The notes beneath the pieces were generated by a model. The model was given only the letters and a program-made list of their open reading frames with translations. It was not told the origin of the DNA and did not search any database. DNA of 64,000 nucleotides from Streptomyces sp. WMMB 322 (lineage in GTDB: Bacteria; Actinomycetota; Actinomycetes; Streptomycetales; Streptomycetaceae). The stretch lies in assembly GCF_900090145.1 (NCBI RefSeq), contig NZ_FMHI01000004.1, positions 186,001 through 250,000 on the forward strand. Direction: 5' to 3'. Of the stretch, positions 49,994 to 58,668 are shown one piece after another. Every line of letters starts with the position of its first letter. Position 1 is the stretch's first letter. The position numbers and the translations under genes are program-made.

Positions 49994-50350
49994 TCAGGGC
50001 GCGAGGGCGGCCCCCAGCGGGAAGTTCCGCACGACGGTGAAGGCCAGCGCGAGCACGCCCAGCGCCCACCAGTGCGAGGTGCGCAGCGGCACCGTCACCG
50101 GCCGGGAGCGCAGCACCTGCACCACCCAGAAGACGATGAAGACCGCGAAGGCGGCGAAGGAGGCCACCGCGAGGGCGTTCATCCCGAGCGCCGTGCCGAA
50201 GTCGCCGTGCGCGACTGCGTGTGCGCTGCGCAGGCCGCCGCAGCCGGGGCAGTAGATGCCGGTGAAGTACAGCAGCGGGCAGACGGGGTAGTGCCCGGGC
50301 TCGCCCGGGTCCACGGCCCCCACGAAGGCGAAGGCCGCGCCGGCGGCCAC
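49994..50350 (-). CDS. DUF2752 membrane protein
   Basis: A 118-residue membrane protein within the trp operon. The DUF2752 hallmark is [28 protein letters not shown]. Two to three helices follow ([22 protein letters not shown]). GTG 50350 is the first usable start, but coding-like sequence in frame ([18 protein letters not shown]) reaches back to the upstream gene stop at 50428 without an ATG, GTG or TTG. The true start may be a rare codon near 50428. Role in tryptophan synthesis is unknown. Confidence 0.8.
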   Translation of the reverse strand: MAAGAAFAFVGAVDPGEPGHYPVCPLLYFTGIYCPGCGGLRSAHAVAHGDFGTALGMNALAVASFAAFAVFIVFWVVQVLRSRPVTVPLRTSHWWALGVLALAFTVVRNFPLGAALAP

Positions 50351-50427
50351 GAGAGTGCCGAACGGCGCGGCGAGGCGGGACAGCGGCGCAGCCGGCCGTT
50401 GTCCCGCGGGTACGGGCTCCTGCCCGC

Positions 50428-50667
50428 TCAGGACGACTCCCCCTGGGGCCGCGCGGTTCCGGAGCCGTTGCCCGCCTTGGGCTGCCCGAGGCCCGCGGCC
50501 TTCATCAGCAGTCCGACGACGCCGCCCACGGCGACCACGACCAGGCCCGCCACGAAGCCGATCGGCTGGGCCAGCACCGTGAAGATGCCGGCGACGAAGA
50601 AGCCGATGGTGCTGATCGTCACGCCCGTCCAGGCGGCCAGAGTGTGGCCGTGGCTGTTGCCCGCCAT
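50428..50667 (-). CDS. HGxxPAAW-type small membrane protein
   Basis: A 79-residue protein whose motif [11 protein letters not shown] near the N-terminus is a variant of the HGxxPAAW motif conserved in actinomycete trp operons. Two transmembrane helices follow ([33 protein letters not shown]). ATG 50667 follows GAGGAGC. Function is unknown; its position points to a link with tryptophan synthesis or transport. Confidence 0.85.
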   Translation of the reverse strand: MAGNSHGHTLAAWTGVTISTIGFFVAGIFTVLAQPIGFVAGLVVVAVGGVVGLLMKAAGLGQPKAGNGSGTARPQGESS

Positions 50668-50885
50668 GTTTTGTGCTCCTCGTAGTTCAACCGACTGGGC
50701 CATGCTCACCGCCCATTCTTCCCCCTGCCCCGCGGGCCCGATGAGCCAGGGGTGCACTCGCGGGGACCGCGGCCGCTGCGGCGGCCCGGTGCGCGTCCCG
50801 GAACGGTCCCGTTGCCGGGCCGGGGCGGTTCCCGGCTGGTCCGGCGCACGTCCGGAACACGGCTGGTGCCGGTACGGAGCCGGGC

Positions 50886-51743
50886 TCAGGCGCCGGCGCC
50901 CTCCGCACCGTCGGCGCGGGTGGGCGCCCTCCCCTCCGGAGCCGCGTCCCGTTGCTGCGCCTGGGACGCGCTGTGGCCGGTGGGGTCCTCGCCCCGGTCG
51001 AGGGCCTTCCACAGGTCTTCGGGACGGTCCGGGTCCACCGGCGCGGGAGCGGCACCACGGGTGCGGCGCGCCGTACGTCCGTTCCGCTCGTAGCGGGCGC
51101 TGCCCGACATCGACGGCCACACCGGCCCGTACCGCAGTGCGACCACGCCCGCCACCACCAGCAGCGCGCCGCCCGCCGCGGACACGTACGGCCAGGCGCT
51201 GACGTGCACCGTCTCGATTCCCGCACGCGCGAGCCCACTCGCCCTGGCCGCCTTCTCCTCCAGCGCACCGCTGTCCGCGGCACCGAGGAGCGCCGCGGCG
51301 GCCGTGCCGGCGCCGCAGAGCGTCAGCAGGGCGGCGACGAGGACGCGGGCGGCCCCCCTGACCGCGAACACCGCGACGAGCGCGGCGAGTCCGACGAGCG
51401 TGAGGGCGCTGGGCAGACCGGTGACGTCGCCGCCCTCGGCCTTCACCGGCAGGTCGCCCTGCGCGAAGGACGCCGTCGCGTGACTCCACACCTGTCCGCC
51501 GGCGAGGAGCGCGAGGGCGGCGCCCGCCGCCCCGCACAGCAGCGCCAGCGCGAGGGCGCGGCGTGCGGAGCCCGCGCGGGCGCCGGCGGAAGCCGGTGCG
51601 GAAGAGGGGGTGGCGGAGGCCGGTGCGGAAGAGGGGCCGGCGGCCGGGACGGCGCTGCCGGACGCTGCTGCTTCAGCCGTCTCCGCGCGGCTTTCGTGGC
51701 CCGGTGCGCCGTCCGAGGAACGTGGGTGCGGTACGGGAGTCAC
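50886..51743 (-). CDS. Trp-operon-associated membrane protein (TIGR02234/Trp_oprn_chp)
   Basis: A 285-residue protein. An Ala/Ser/Pro-rich cytoplasmic N-terminus (about 1-60) is followed by four hydrophobic helices ([69 protein letters not shown]) and an Arg/Asp-rich tail ending with [12 protein letters not shown], typical of the family. GTG 51743 overlaps the trpE stop (GTGA). It is conserved next to trpE in actinomycetes, but its role is unknown. Confidence 0.88.
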   Translation of the reverse strand: MTPVPHPRSSDGAPGHESRAETAEAAASGSAVPAAGPSSAPASATPSSAPASAGARAGSARRALALALLCGAAGAALALLAGGQVWSHATASFAQGDLPVKAEGGDVTGLPSALTLVGLAALVAVFAVRGAARVLVAALLTLCGAGTAAAALLGAADSGALEEKAARASGLARAGIETVHVSAWPYVSAAGGALLVVAGVVALRYGPVWPSMSGSARYERNGRTARRTRGAAPAPVDPDRPEDLWKALDRGEDPTGHSASQAQQRDAAPEGRAPTRADGAEGAGA

Positions 51744-53281
51744 CCGTCCACGCTACCGCCGAGCCTTTCGGCCGAGGCGACCGCCCTGAGGACCGCCGCC
51801 GCCTTGTTCCGGCACTCCGTGTCCTCAGCGACGGGGTCGGAGTCGGCGACGACGCCCGCGCCGGCCTGCACGTAGGCGGTGCCGTCGCGCAGCAGCGCGG
51901 TGCGGATCGCGATGGCCATGTCCGCGTCGCCGGCGAAGTCGAGGTACCCGACGCAGCCGCCGTAGACGCCGCGGCGGGTCGGCTCCAGCTCCTCGATGAT
52001 CTGCAGGGCACGGGGCTTGGGCGCCCCGGAGAGCGTCCCGGCGGGGAAGCAGGCGGTGAGCGCGTCGAAGGCGGCGCGGTCCTGGGCGAGCCGGCCGGTC
52101 ACGGTGGAGACGATGTGCATGACGTGGCTGTAGCGCTCGATGGACATGAAGTCGACGACCTCGACGCTGCCCGGCTCGCAGACCTTCCCCAGGTCGTTGC
52201 GGCCGAGGTCGACCAGCATCAGGTGCTCGGCGCGCTCCTTCGGGTCCTCCAGCAACTCCTCGGCGAGCGCCGTGTCCTCCTGCGGGGTGTGGCCGCGGGG
52301 TCGGGTGCCGGCGATGGGGTGCATCATCGCCCGGCCGTCCTCGACCTTCACCAGCGCTTCGGGGCTGGACCCCACCACGTCGAAGCCGTCGCTGCCGTCG
52401 GCGGAACCCGCGAAGCGGAACAGGTACATGTACGGGCTGGGGTTGGTCGCGCGCAGCGTCCGGTAGACGTCGAGGGCGCTCGCGGTGCAGCCGGTCTCGA
52501 ACCGCTGGGAGGGTACGACCTGGAACGCCTCGCCCGCGCGGATGCGCTCCTTGATGTCCTCCACCCACGCCCGGTACGTCTCGCCGCCCGACCGCGCCGT
52601 GAACTCCGGCAGCCGGGAGGGCGGCAGCGCCGCGGGGGTCGCCGGAACAGGGCGTGCCAGGTCCGCGGTCATCGTCTCCAGCCGGGAGACCGCGTCCTTG
52701 TACGCCTCGTCGACGCCGGTGTCCAGGTCGTTGTGGTTGATGGCGTTGGCGATCAGCAGCACGGTGCCGTCGCGGTGGTCGAGGACTGCCAGGTCGGAGG
52801 CGAGCAGCATGGTCAGTTCGGGCAGGGCGAGATCGTCGGTGGTGCTGTCGCTGTCGCCGACCTTCTCCAGCCGCCGCACGATGTCGTATCCGAGGTAGCC
52901 GACCATGCCGCCGGTGAAGGGCGGCAGGTCCGAGTCCTCGTGGAGGTCGCGGGGGGTGTGCAGGGCCTCGACCGTCTCCCGCAGCGCCCGCAGCGGGTCG
53001 CCGCCGCGCGGCAGCCCCACGGGCGGGGCGCCCAGCCAGTGGGCCGATCCGTCACGCACGGTGAGGGTCGCGGCGCTGCGCACGCCGATGAAGGAGTAGC
53101 GCGACCACGTGCGTCCTCCCCCAGGGGCCGACTCCAGCAGGAACGTGCCGGGCCGCTCGCCGGCGAGCTTGCGGTAGAGCCCGATGGGGGTGTCGCCGTC
53201 GACGAGCAGGCGACGCGTCACCGGGATGACACGGCGGTCCTTCGCAAGCGTGCGGAATGTCTCGAGGTCCGGAGTCGTCAT
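51740..53281 (-). CDS. trpE: Anthranilate synthase component I
   Basis: A 513-residue chorismate-using enzyme giving anthranilate, the committed step to tryptophan. The feedback site element LLES is present in [20 protein letters not shown]. The catalytic domain has [57 protein letters not shown] and [14 protein letters not shown]. The start is ATG 53281, 11 bases after the hisI stop. No Trp-rich leader peptide or attenuator lies directly before it, since hisI occupies that space. No trpG is adjacent. Confidence 0.98.
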   Translation of the reverse strand: MTTPDLETFRTLAKDRRVIPVTRRLLVDGDTPIGLYRKLAGERPGTFLLESAPGGGRTWSRYSFIGVRSAATLTVRDGSAHWLGAPPVGLPRGGDPLRALRETVEALHTPRDLHEDSDLPPFTGGMVGYLGYDIVRRLEKVGDSDSTTDDLALPELTMLLASDLAVLDHRDGTVLLIANAINHNDLDTGVDEAYKDAVSRLETMTADLARPVPATPAALPPSRLPEFTARSGGETYRAWVEDIKERIRAGEAFQVVPSQRFETGCTASALDVYRTLRATNPSPYMYLFRFAGSADGSDGFDVVGSSPEALVKVEDGRAMMHPIAGTRPRGHTPQEDTALAEELLEDPKERAEHLMLVDLGRNDLGKVCEPGSVEVVDFMSIERYSHVMHIVSTVTGRLAQDRAAFDALTACFPAGTLSGAPKPRALQIIEELEPTRRGVYGGCVGYLDFAGDADMAIAIRTALLRDGTAYVQAGAGVVADSDPVAEDTECRNKAAAVLRAVASAERLGGSVDG

Positions 53282-53292
53282 GGTCGCTGACC

Positions 53293-53703
53293 TTACTGGC
53301 CGTCACCCCTGCTCGGTGTGCGGCCCGTCCATGGGTGCTCCCCCGGCCCGGGGAGGAGACCCGCGTCGAAGCACGTCCGGTCCCCCGTGTGGCAGGCGCC
53401 GCCGACCTGGTCGACTTTGACCAGCACCGTGTCGCCGTCGCAGTCCAGCGCAACGGACCGTACGTGCTGGACGTGGCCGGAGGTGTCGCCCTTGACCCAG
53501 TACTCCTGGCGGCTGCGGCTGAAGTAGGTGGCGCGGCCGGTGGTCAGGGTGCGGTGCAGGGCCTCGTCGTCCATCCACCCCAGCATCAGCACCTCACCCG
53601 TGTCGTGCTGCTGGGCGACAGCGGGGAAGAGGCCGTCCGCGTTGCGCTTGAGACGTGCGGCGATCTCGGGGTCGAGCGACGTGGCGGAGGATCGTGCGGG
53701 CAT
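53293..53703 (-). CDS. hisI: Phosphoribosyl-AMP cyclohydrolase
   Basis: A 136-residue histidine-pathway enzyme. Landmarks are [44 protein letters not shown] and the metal-binding [28 protein letters not shown] 53703 is preferred over ATG 53712 because GGGAGA lies 9 bases upstream of it. It is a stand-alone HisI without the HisE part. Being first in the trp transcript, it ties histidine and tryptophan gene expression together. Confidence 0.96.
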   Translation of the reverse strand: MPARSSATSLDPEIAARLKRNADGLFPAVAQQHDTGEVLMLGWMDDEALHRTLTTGRATYFSRSRQEYWVKGDTSGHVQHVRSVALDCDGDTVLVKVDQVGGACHTGDRTCFDAGLLPGPGEHPWTGRTPSRGDGQ

Positions 53704-54018
53704 GGGGCCCATTCTCCCGCATGCCGGGCCCCGCCGTGCACGCGTGTGCGGACCCGGCATGCGCCGGGGCTCGCCGCGGGTGTGCATGCCTCGCCGCGTG
53801 CGCACGGAAGGAACCTTGGCATTCCGGCCCCGCGGAACTCCGGCGCACGGCCGCCGGCCGGCGACGAGCGCCGCGCCGTCCCGGTTGCCCGTGGATTCAT
53901 GGCCACGGCACGGGGACTTCCCGGCCGCGACCGCGAGTGGCCGCCCCGCCGGGAGCGCCCCGCCGGGAGCGGCCCGAAATCAGCGCTCCTTCCGGAAGCC
54001 CGCCGTACCCTTGGCGGC
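53704..54018. other. Divergent promoter gap between hisI and TIGR03085-type gene
   Basis: 315 bases that must carry the promoter of the whole hisI-trp operon and of the divergent gene. It contains the inverted repeat at 53719-53762 near hisI. No -35/-10 pair convinced me. Confidence 0.5.
53719..53762. promoter_or_regulatory. Inverted repeat GCATGCCGGG / CCCGGCATGC before hisI
   Basis: Ten-base perfect arms at 53719-53728 and 53753-53762 separated by 24 bases, starting 16 bases before the hisI ATG. It could be a leader hairpin or a repressor site of the hisI-trp operon. Confidence 0.5.
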
Positions 54019-54651
54019 ATGTCGACCCATGCGAAGCGTGAACGTCTCATCCTGGCGGACCTGTTGGAGAGCAGCGGGCCGGAGGCCCCGACCCTGTGCG
54101 ACGGTTGGAAGGCCCGCGACCTCGCCGCTCACGTGGTGGTGCGCGAACGCCGCGCGGACGCCGCAGGCGGGATACTGCTCAAGTCGCTCGCACCCCGACT
54201 GGAGCGTGTGCAGGGCGAGTTCACCTCCAAGCCGTACGAGGAGCTCATCCAGCTCATCCGCACGGGGCCGCCACGGATGTCCCCGTACGCGCTCAAGCAG
54301 GTCGACGAGGCCGCGAACACCGTGGAGTTCTACATCCACTCCGAGGACCTGCGCCGTGCCGTCCCGGACTGGACGCCGCGAGAACTCGACGCGGTCTTCC
54401 AGGACGCGCTGTGGAAGCGGCTGGAGAAGATGGCGCGGGTCTTCGGCCGGAAGTCGCCGGTCGGACTGGTCCTGCGCCGTCCCGACGGCCAGACCGCCGT
54501 CGCCCGCAAGGGCACCCCTGTGGTGACCGTGACCGGCGAGCCGGGCGAACTGGTGCTGTACGTCGCCGGGCGGCAGCGCGTCGCACGCGTGGAGGAAGAG
54601 GGCCAGAAGGAAGCAGTGGCGCGGGCTCACGACGCGGATCTGGGTCTCTGA
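54019..54651 (+). CDS. TIGR03085-type (DinB/maleylpyruvate isomerase-like) protein
   Basis: A 210-residue actinobacterial protein. It starts as a four-helix metal-binding bundle (SGPEAPTLCDGWKARDLAAHVVVRERRADA) with His in AAHVVV and later His in FYIHSEDLRRA as plausible metal ligands. The C-terminal part is a small beta domain (GLVLRRPDGQTAVARKGTPVVTVTGEPGELVLYVAGRQ). Relatives are thought to use thiols such as mycothiol. Substrate unknown. ATG 54019 agrees with the family start. Confidence 0.85.
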   Translation: MSTHAKRERLILADLLESSGPEAPTLCDGWKARDLAAHVVVRERRADAAGGILLKSLAPRLERVQGEFTSKPYEELIQLIRTGPPRMSPYALKQVDEAANTVEFYIHSEDLRRAVPDWTPRELDAVFQDALWKRLEKMARVFGRKSPVGLVLRRPDGQTAVARKGTPVVTVTGEPGELVLYVAGRQRVARVEEEGQKEAVARAHDADLGL

Positions 54652-54720
54652 AGACACGTCCCGGAGCCCGGCCCGCCCGCGCCGGCCGGCCAGGCGCCGA
54701 CTGGCAGGCGGCCGTCTCCG

Positions 54721-55311
54721 TCAGACGGCCGCGGTGCCGATGAGCCCTTCGCGGGTCACCAGCTCCGCGAGCTGGTCCTCCGTCAACTCCTCGGTGCCCG
54801 GCGGTCGTTGGGGCAGGACCATGTACCGGCTCTCCGCGCTGGAGTCCCAGACGGTGATCTCGCATTCGTCCGGGAGGTCGAGCCCGAACTCCGCGAGTAC
54901 GGCACGCGGTTCGCGTACGACGCGCGAGCGGTACGCCTCGCTCTTGTACCAGGACGGCGAGGGGCCGAGCAGCGCCACCGGGTAGCAGGAACACAGCGTG
55001 CACACCAGCACGTTGTGACGCTCCGGAGTGTTGGCGACGACCTTCAGACGCTGCTCCTGCAGTCCGCCCGCCATCGACAGGCCCACCTCGGGCAGGGCGG
55101 CGCCGGCGTCGGCGAGCAGCCGCTCGCGGAAGCCGGCGTCGCTCCATGCACGGGCGGTGACACGGGCGCCGTTCAGCGGGGACGCGCCGTCCAGTACCGC
55201 GGTGAGGACGGCGTCCAGTTCGTCGTCGGTCACCCGGCCTTCCGCGACCAGACGTTCCTCCAGGCGCCGCACCCGCGCGGCGACGGGGTTACCGGTGTGC
55301 GTTCCGCTCAT
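54721..55311 (-). CDS. Nitrile hydratase alpha / thiocyanate hydrolase gamma subunit (cobalt type)
   Basis: A 196-residue metal subunit. The claw-setting motif CTLCSCYP (Cys at about 104, 107, 109) is that of cobalt enzymes; iron enzymes have CSLCSC. Further family stretches are WSDAGFRERLLADAGAAL, YKSEAYRSRVVREPRAVLAEFGLDLPD and YMVLPQRPPGTE. Its ATG overlaps the stop of the preceding gene (ATGA). It is third in a three-gene unit whose other two members make up a split beta subunit. No separate maturation gene is adjacent. Confidence 0.9.
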   Translation of the reverse strand: MSGTHTGNPVAARVRRLEERLVAEGRVTDDELDAVLTAVLDGASPLNGARVTARAWSDAGFRERLLADAGAALPEVGLSMAGGLQEQRLKVVANTPERHNVLVCTLCSCYPVALLGPSPSWYKSEAYRSRVVREPRAVLAEFGLDLPDECEITVWDSSAESRYMVLPQRPPGTEELTEDQLAELVTREGLIGTAAV

Positions 55312-55607
55312 GGACGGTGCTCCTCCGCCGGTTCCAGATACGACTGCCACAGGTCCAGCGTCACCTCGTGGTCTCCCCCGCCCCACAGGTCGCGGGCGGC
55401 GAAGGCAACGGTGTAGACGGGCTCCACGCGTGGCCGTTCGCGGCGCCGGGCCACATCGTCCGCGAGCGGCCAGCTTCCGGTCACCTCGACGATCCGGCCC
55501 GTGCGCCCGCGGGCGTAGGCGGGAAGCCGCGTGTGCCAGTCGGGGTCGAAGGCGCGGGTGCGCACCCGCTCACCGGCGGCGAACCGCGCGGCCGCAGGTT
55601 CACTCAT
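55308..55607 (-). CDS. Nitrile hydratase beta C-terminal domain as a separate subunit (ScnA/ToyL-like)
   Basis: A 99-residue protein matching only the C-terminal SH3-like barrel of nitrile hydratase beta: FAAGERVRTRAFDPDWHTRLPAYARGRTGRIVEV, then VYTVAFAARDLWGGG and LDLWQSYLEPAE. In ordinary nitrile hydratase this is fused to the N-terminal part. Here ATG 55607 lies inside the end of the previous gene (8-base overlap ATGAGTGA) and its stop overlaps the alpha gene. Thiocyanate hydrolase and toyocamycin nitrile hydratase have the same split. Confidence 0.85.
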   Translation of the reverse strand: MSEPAAARFAAGERVRTRAFDPDWHTRLPAYARGRTGRIVEVTGSWPLADDVARRRERPRVEPVYTVAFAARDLWGGGDHEVTLDLWQSYLEPAEEHRP

Positions 55608-55863
55608 CGCCGCCGCCCGGGGCGGTGAGCACATCGATTGCGTGCAGCCAGCGCTCGTAGTACGAGGCGGCCAAGTACTCCTGCGGAGGCATGCGTTCGA
55701 TGGCGTCGCGGAACTCGTCGAGGGTGTAGGCGCCGCGCCGCACGAGCGCGACGTTCAGCGCGTAGACCCGCGCCTCCCAGTCGGCGTGGAAGGGCGGCTC
55801 GTCGTCCTCGGGCACGACGGGCCCGAATCCCGTCTGCCCGCCGACGTCGTTGACCCTGCTCAT
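55600..55863 (-). CDS. Nitrile hydratase beta N-terminal domain as a separate subunit (ScnB-like)
   Basis: An 87-residue protein that matches the N-terminal helical part of nitrile hydratase beta: VNDVGGQTGFGPVVPEDDEPPFHADWEARVYALNVAL, then YTLDEFRDAIERMPPQEYLAASYYERWLHAI. ATG 55863 is supported by the MSRVNDVGG family-like start, though the only GGGGGAG lies 15 bases upstream. First gene of the three-gene unit. It could instead be labelled an accessory protein, but the whole beta N-domain is present. Confidence 0.85.
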   Translation of the reverse strand: MSRVNDVGGQTGFGPVVPEDDEPPFHADWEARVYALNVALVRRGAYTLDEFRDAIERMPPQEYLAASYYERWLHAIDVLTAPGGGDE

Positions 55864-56064
55864 GCGCCGCAGCCTATGCTCCCCCGCCGCCCGCGTGAAC
55901 CGTCCCGGATCTCCGGGCGCGGCCTGCTGCGCGTCGCTCCGGACTCGGCGGCAGGGCCGAGGAAAGAGCGGCTGCCCGGAATCGGCCGCGGACGCGTTCC
56001 GGGACGGCAGACCGGACTTATCCGAAAGGGACGAAATCGCTATTGCCGGCGCGGCCGCAAACCT

Positions 56065-56090
56065 ATTGCCGCACGGGATTGCCGCACGGG
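56065..56090. repeat. Two tandem copies of ATTGCCGCACGGG
   Basis: Perfect head-to-tail 13-base repeats, with a further ATTGCCGG at 56042. It is in the divergent regulatory gap, about 200 bases from the hydratase start. Confidence 0.9.
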
Positions 56091-56193
56091 ATGACACCGA
56101 TGTGCGCCTGGCAGTCGCTTTGTCCTTCTCAGGGCCTGTGACGAGGTCAGCGGGGCTGTGCGCGGCTCCGTTCAAGTTCTCCTGTCAACTGTC

Positions 56194-56203
56194 TTGAATT
56201 CAA
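56194..56203. promoter_or_regulatory. Palindrome TTGAATTCAA
   Basis: A perfect 10-base palindrome within the A/T-rich part of the divergent gap. It may be a dimeric regulator site. It lies 8 bases from the tandem TGACGTATC repeats. Confidence 0.4.
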
Positions 56204-56210
56204 AGAGGGC

Positions 56211-56230
56211 TGACGTATCTTGACGTATCA
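56211..56230. repeat. Two tandem copies of TGACGTATC
   Basis: TGACGTATCT and TGACGTATCA follow each other directly, so the period is 10 bases, about one helical turn. That is the pattern expected of response-regulator-type tandem sites. About 300 bases upstream of cvnA. Confidence 0.7.
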
Positions 56231-56525
56231 CCCGGAGACGCTCTGCCCGACTGCACCAGGGCACTGACCGATGGGCACAGGTTCGACCTGTCCGTCTCGA
56301 ACGGAGCCCTGATGATTCTGACCATTCGTGACGTGGTCGCGGGTCCGTCGCGCGGTTCCCGCCTGGCCGTGCCGGACGGTTCATCCGTCCCGAACCGTCC
56401 GTACGCGCTCTCCGCCGCGCCCCGGTGGCCTTCCGCGGGCCGCGGGGTTCCGCGTGCCGGGCCGCCCCGTGCACCGCTCGCTCACTCTCTCCCGACCGGC
56501 GAACTCGCTCCTGCCTGAGGTTTCG

Positions 56526-57884
56526 ATGATGCGTATGACGGACGTGGCGTTCTGGCTCGTGCCGCTCCTGGCTCTCGTCGCGGTCGCGGCCGGATTCACG
56601 GCGGCGCGCTACCGGAAGATCGCTGTCCGGAACGCCGAGCGCAGCGACATCCTCGAACGGCAGGTCCGCATGCGTGACGAGGAGACGCAGCACCTCGTCG
56701 AGCAGCGCCTCCAGGCACTCGCGGACGCCCAGTGGCAGGGCCGCCGCCGGCAGATACCGGACGTGCGCCACCAGGGCCTCGCCGGAACGGACTTCGCGGA
56801 CGCGCACGACACCGTCCTCGAGATGTTCAGCTTCGCGAGCGAGACCGCCGAGCAGACCGCCGAAGGTCTGCTGCTGGCCGTGGCGCGCAAGCTCCAGGGA
56901 CTCGCGAACGGCCAGCAGTTGAAGATCAACGAGATGACCGAGCGCCACGACGACTCGGCCTTCCTCGAAGACCTCATGCAGCTCGACCACACCAACGCCC
57001 AGATCCTCCGCCGGGCCGTCGGCATGGCCGTGGTCTGCCGCGCATGGCCCGGCCGCCAGCACAACGCGACGTCGCTCCACGACATCGTCCGCGGCGCCAT
57101 CGGACGCATCCTGGACTACAAGCGCGTCCAGATCGTGCGGATCGAGGACACCCGTGCCGTCACGGGCCGCGTCGTCGAACCCCTCGTCATGACCATCGCC
57201 GAACTGCTGGAGAACGCCACCCGCTCCTCGCACCCGCAGACCCCGGTCCAGGTGCACGTCCAACTCACCCACACCGGACTGGCGTTCGTGATCGAGGACG
57301 CCGGTGTCGGACTGAACGCGGCGGAGCAGGAGAAGGCCGTGCGCCTGCTCAAGGACGAGTCCCTCGGGCTCACGAAACTGGGAGACCCGCCCCGTTTCGG
57401 GCTCGCCGCGTGCGGTGCGCTCGCCCGGCGTTACGGCTTCACGGTCTCGGTCGACACCGCCTCCGCCTTCGGCGGCGTCCGCGCCGTGGTGAACGTCCCC
57501 CGCACCCTCCTCACCGAACCGGTGAAGCCCGCGGCCGCGCCCGCCGCAACCGCCACCGCGCCCGCCGCCACCGTGCCGGCACCCCGCGCGGAGCCCACGG
57601 AGCCCGCCGCGCCCAGCCCGGCCCGCTCCGCAGCCGGGGCCGGGGAGAGCGCGGCGACGACACCGGCACCCGCCCGCCCGACCACCGCGAACGGGCTGCC
57701 GAAACGGACCCGGAATCAGCCTGCCCCGAGCGCCGGTGAGGCCCAGCAGCCACCACCTGCCTCCAGGTCTGGCGCGTCCCGCACTCCCGGCGAGGCGGCG
57801 GCATCGATCGGTGCGTTCCAGCGCGCAGGCAAGGCGGCTGCCGACCGCCTCCGTCCGTCCACCGAAGGGACTACCGAGTCATGA
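56526..57884 (+). CDS. cvnA: Conservon sensor-kinase-like protein CvnA
   Basis: A 452-residue protein. An N-terminal helix (VAFWLVPLLALVAVAAGFTAARY) anchors it. A coiled-coil region follows, then a helical bundle with HTNAQILRRAVGMAVVCRAWPGRQH, and an ATPase domain of the histidine-kinase type (N-box MTIAELLENATRSSHP, G-box FVIEDAGVGL). The C-terminal 140 residues are Ala/Pro/Thr-rich. In conservons the product senses a signal and pairs with B, C and D. ATG 56526 follows GAGG; ATGs at 56529 and 56535 are alternatives. The stop overlaps cvnB (ATGA). Confidence 0.92.
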   Translation: MMRMTDVAFWLVPLLALVAVAAGFTAARYRKIAVRNAERSDILERQVRMRDEETQHLVEQRLQALADAQWQGRRRQIPDVRHQGLAGTDFADAHDTVLEMFSFASETAEQTAEGLLLAVARKLQGLANGQQLKINEMTERHDDSAFLEDLMQLDHTNAQILRRAVGMAVVCRAWPGRQHNATSLHDIVRGAIGRILDYKRVQIVRIEDTRAVTGRVVEPLVMTIAELLENATRSSHPQTPVQVHVQLTHTGLAFVIEDAGVGLNAAEQEKAVRLLKDESLGLTKLGDPPRFGLAACGALARRYGFTVSVDTASAFGGVRAVVNVPRTLLTEPVKPAAAPAATATAPAATVPAPRAEPTEPAAPSPARSAAGAGESAATTPAPARPTTANGLPKRTRNQPAPSAGEAQQPPPASRSGASRTPGEAAASIGAFQRAGKAAADRLRPSTEGTTES

Positions 57885-58285
57885 CCGAGAACCCGGACGC
57901 CTGGATGCTGAACCAGGTGCTGGACCAGCCCGAGGTGCACGACGCCATCCTCATCACCGCGGACGGTCTGGTGAAGGCCTTCTCCCCCGGCCTCGACCAG
58001 GACCAGGCGGACAGCATCGCGGCGGCCCTCGCGGGTGTGCAGTCCACCAGCAGCGCCACCGCGATGTTCTGCCGCGCCCCGGCCGACTCGTGGAGGCAGA
58101 GCATGGTCGAGTTCGACGGCGGATTCGTCGTCACCATCCGGGCGCACGACTCGACGTTCCTGTCCGTCGCCACCTCCGGCGCCGCCGACGTCGGACAGGT
58201 CGCCTACCGGATGCACGAGGTCGTCGCGCAGCTCGGACGGGAGATGGGCGCCGAACTCCGCGAGGACGTGGGCAGCGGCACATGA
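57881..58285 (+). CDS. cvnB: Conservon roadblock/LC7 protein CvnB
   Basis: A 134-residue roadblock/LC7-domain protein (MLNQVLDQPEVHDAILITADGLVKAFSPGLDQDQADSIAAAL, then MFCRAPADSWRQSMVEFDGGFVVTIRAHDSTFLSV). Such proteins regulate small GTPases, here CvnD. The start and stop each overlap the neighbouring genes by ATGA. Confidence 0.95.
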   Translation: MTENPDAWMLNQVLDQPEVHDAILITADGLVKAFSPGLDQDQADSIAAALAGVQSTSSATAMFCRAPADSWRQSMVEFDGGFVVTIRAHDSTFLSVATSGAADVGQVAYRMHEVVAQLGREMGAELREDVGSGT

Positions 58286-58668
58286 CGCACCGGCACAGGC
58301 ACGACCTGGTGAGAACGTTCGTGCTGACCGGCGGGCGCGCCCAGCCCACCGGGACCGCCGACGGACTCGACGTGCTCACGATGGTGACCGCCGTCCCCGG
58401 CAGACCGAGGACCGGACTCCAGCCCGAGGACGTGCGGGTGATCGACCTGTGCCGCGGCGGCTACCTGTCCGTCATCGAGGTCGCCGGGCACCTCGGACAG
58501 CCCCTCACCATCACGCGGATCCTGCTCGGGGACCTGATCGACGCCGGGCACCTCGAAGTCAAGGCCGGCCGCAAGGACTCCGGAAGCCACGACGCCTCCG
58601 GCGCCGCCACCGACCCCGACCGCCTCCGGACCCTGGAGAGGATGCTGCATGGCCTCCAGGCTCTCTGA
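58282..58668 (+). CDS. cvnC: Conservon DUF742 protein CvnC
   Basis: A 128-residue DUF742 protein with the family landmarks LVRTFVLTGGRAQPT and VRVIDLCRGGYLSVIEVAGHLGQPLTITRILLGDLIDAGHLEV. The second half resembles a winged helix. It overlaps cvnD by 20 bases. Part of the membrane-associated complex of the conservon. Confidence 0.95.
   Translation: MTHRHRHDLVRTFVLTGGRAQPTGTADGLDVLTMVTAVPGRPRTGLQPEDVRVIDLCRGGYLSVIEVAGHLGQPLTITRILLGDLIDAGHLEVKAGRKDSGSHDASGAATDPDRLRTLERMLHGLQAL

Larger units (their letters stand above)
55864..56525. other. 662-base divergent region between hydratase genes and conservon
   Basis: No gene I can support. The middle (about 56020-56240) is markedly richer in A/T than the neighbours. 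It holds a 13-base tandem repeat (56065-56090), a TTGAATTCAA palindrome (56194-56203) and a 10-base tandem repeat (56211-56230). Both divergent transcripts must start here. Confidence 0.6.

Noticed and set aside
53282..53292. Search for a tryptophan leader peptide and attenuator before trpE
   Set aside because: Only 11 bases separate hisI and trpE, so there is no room for a leader; none was seen before hisI either.
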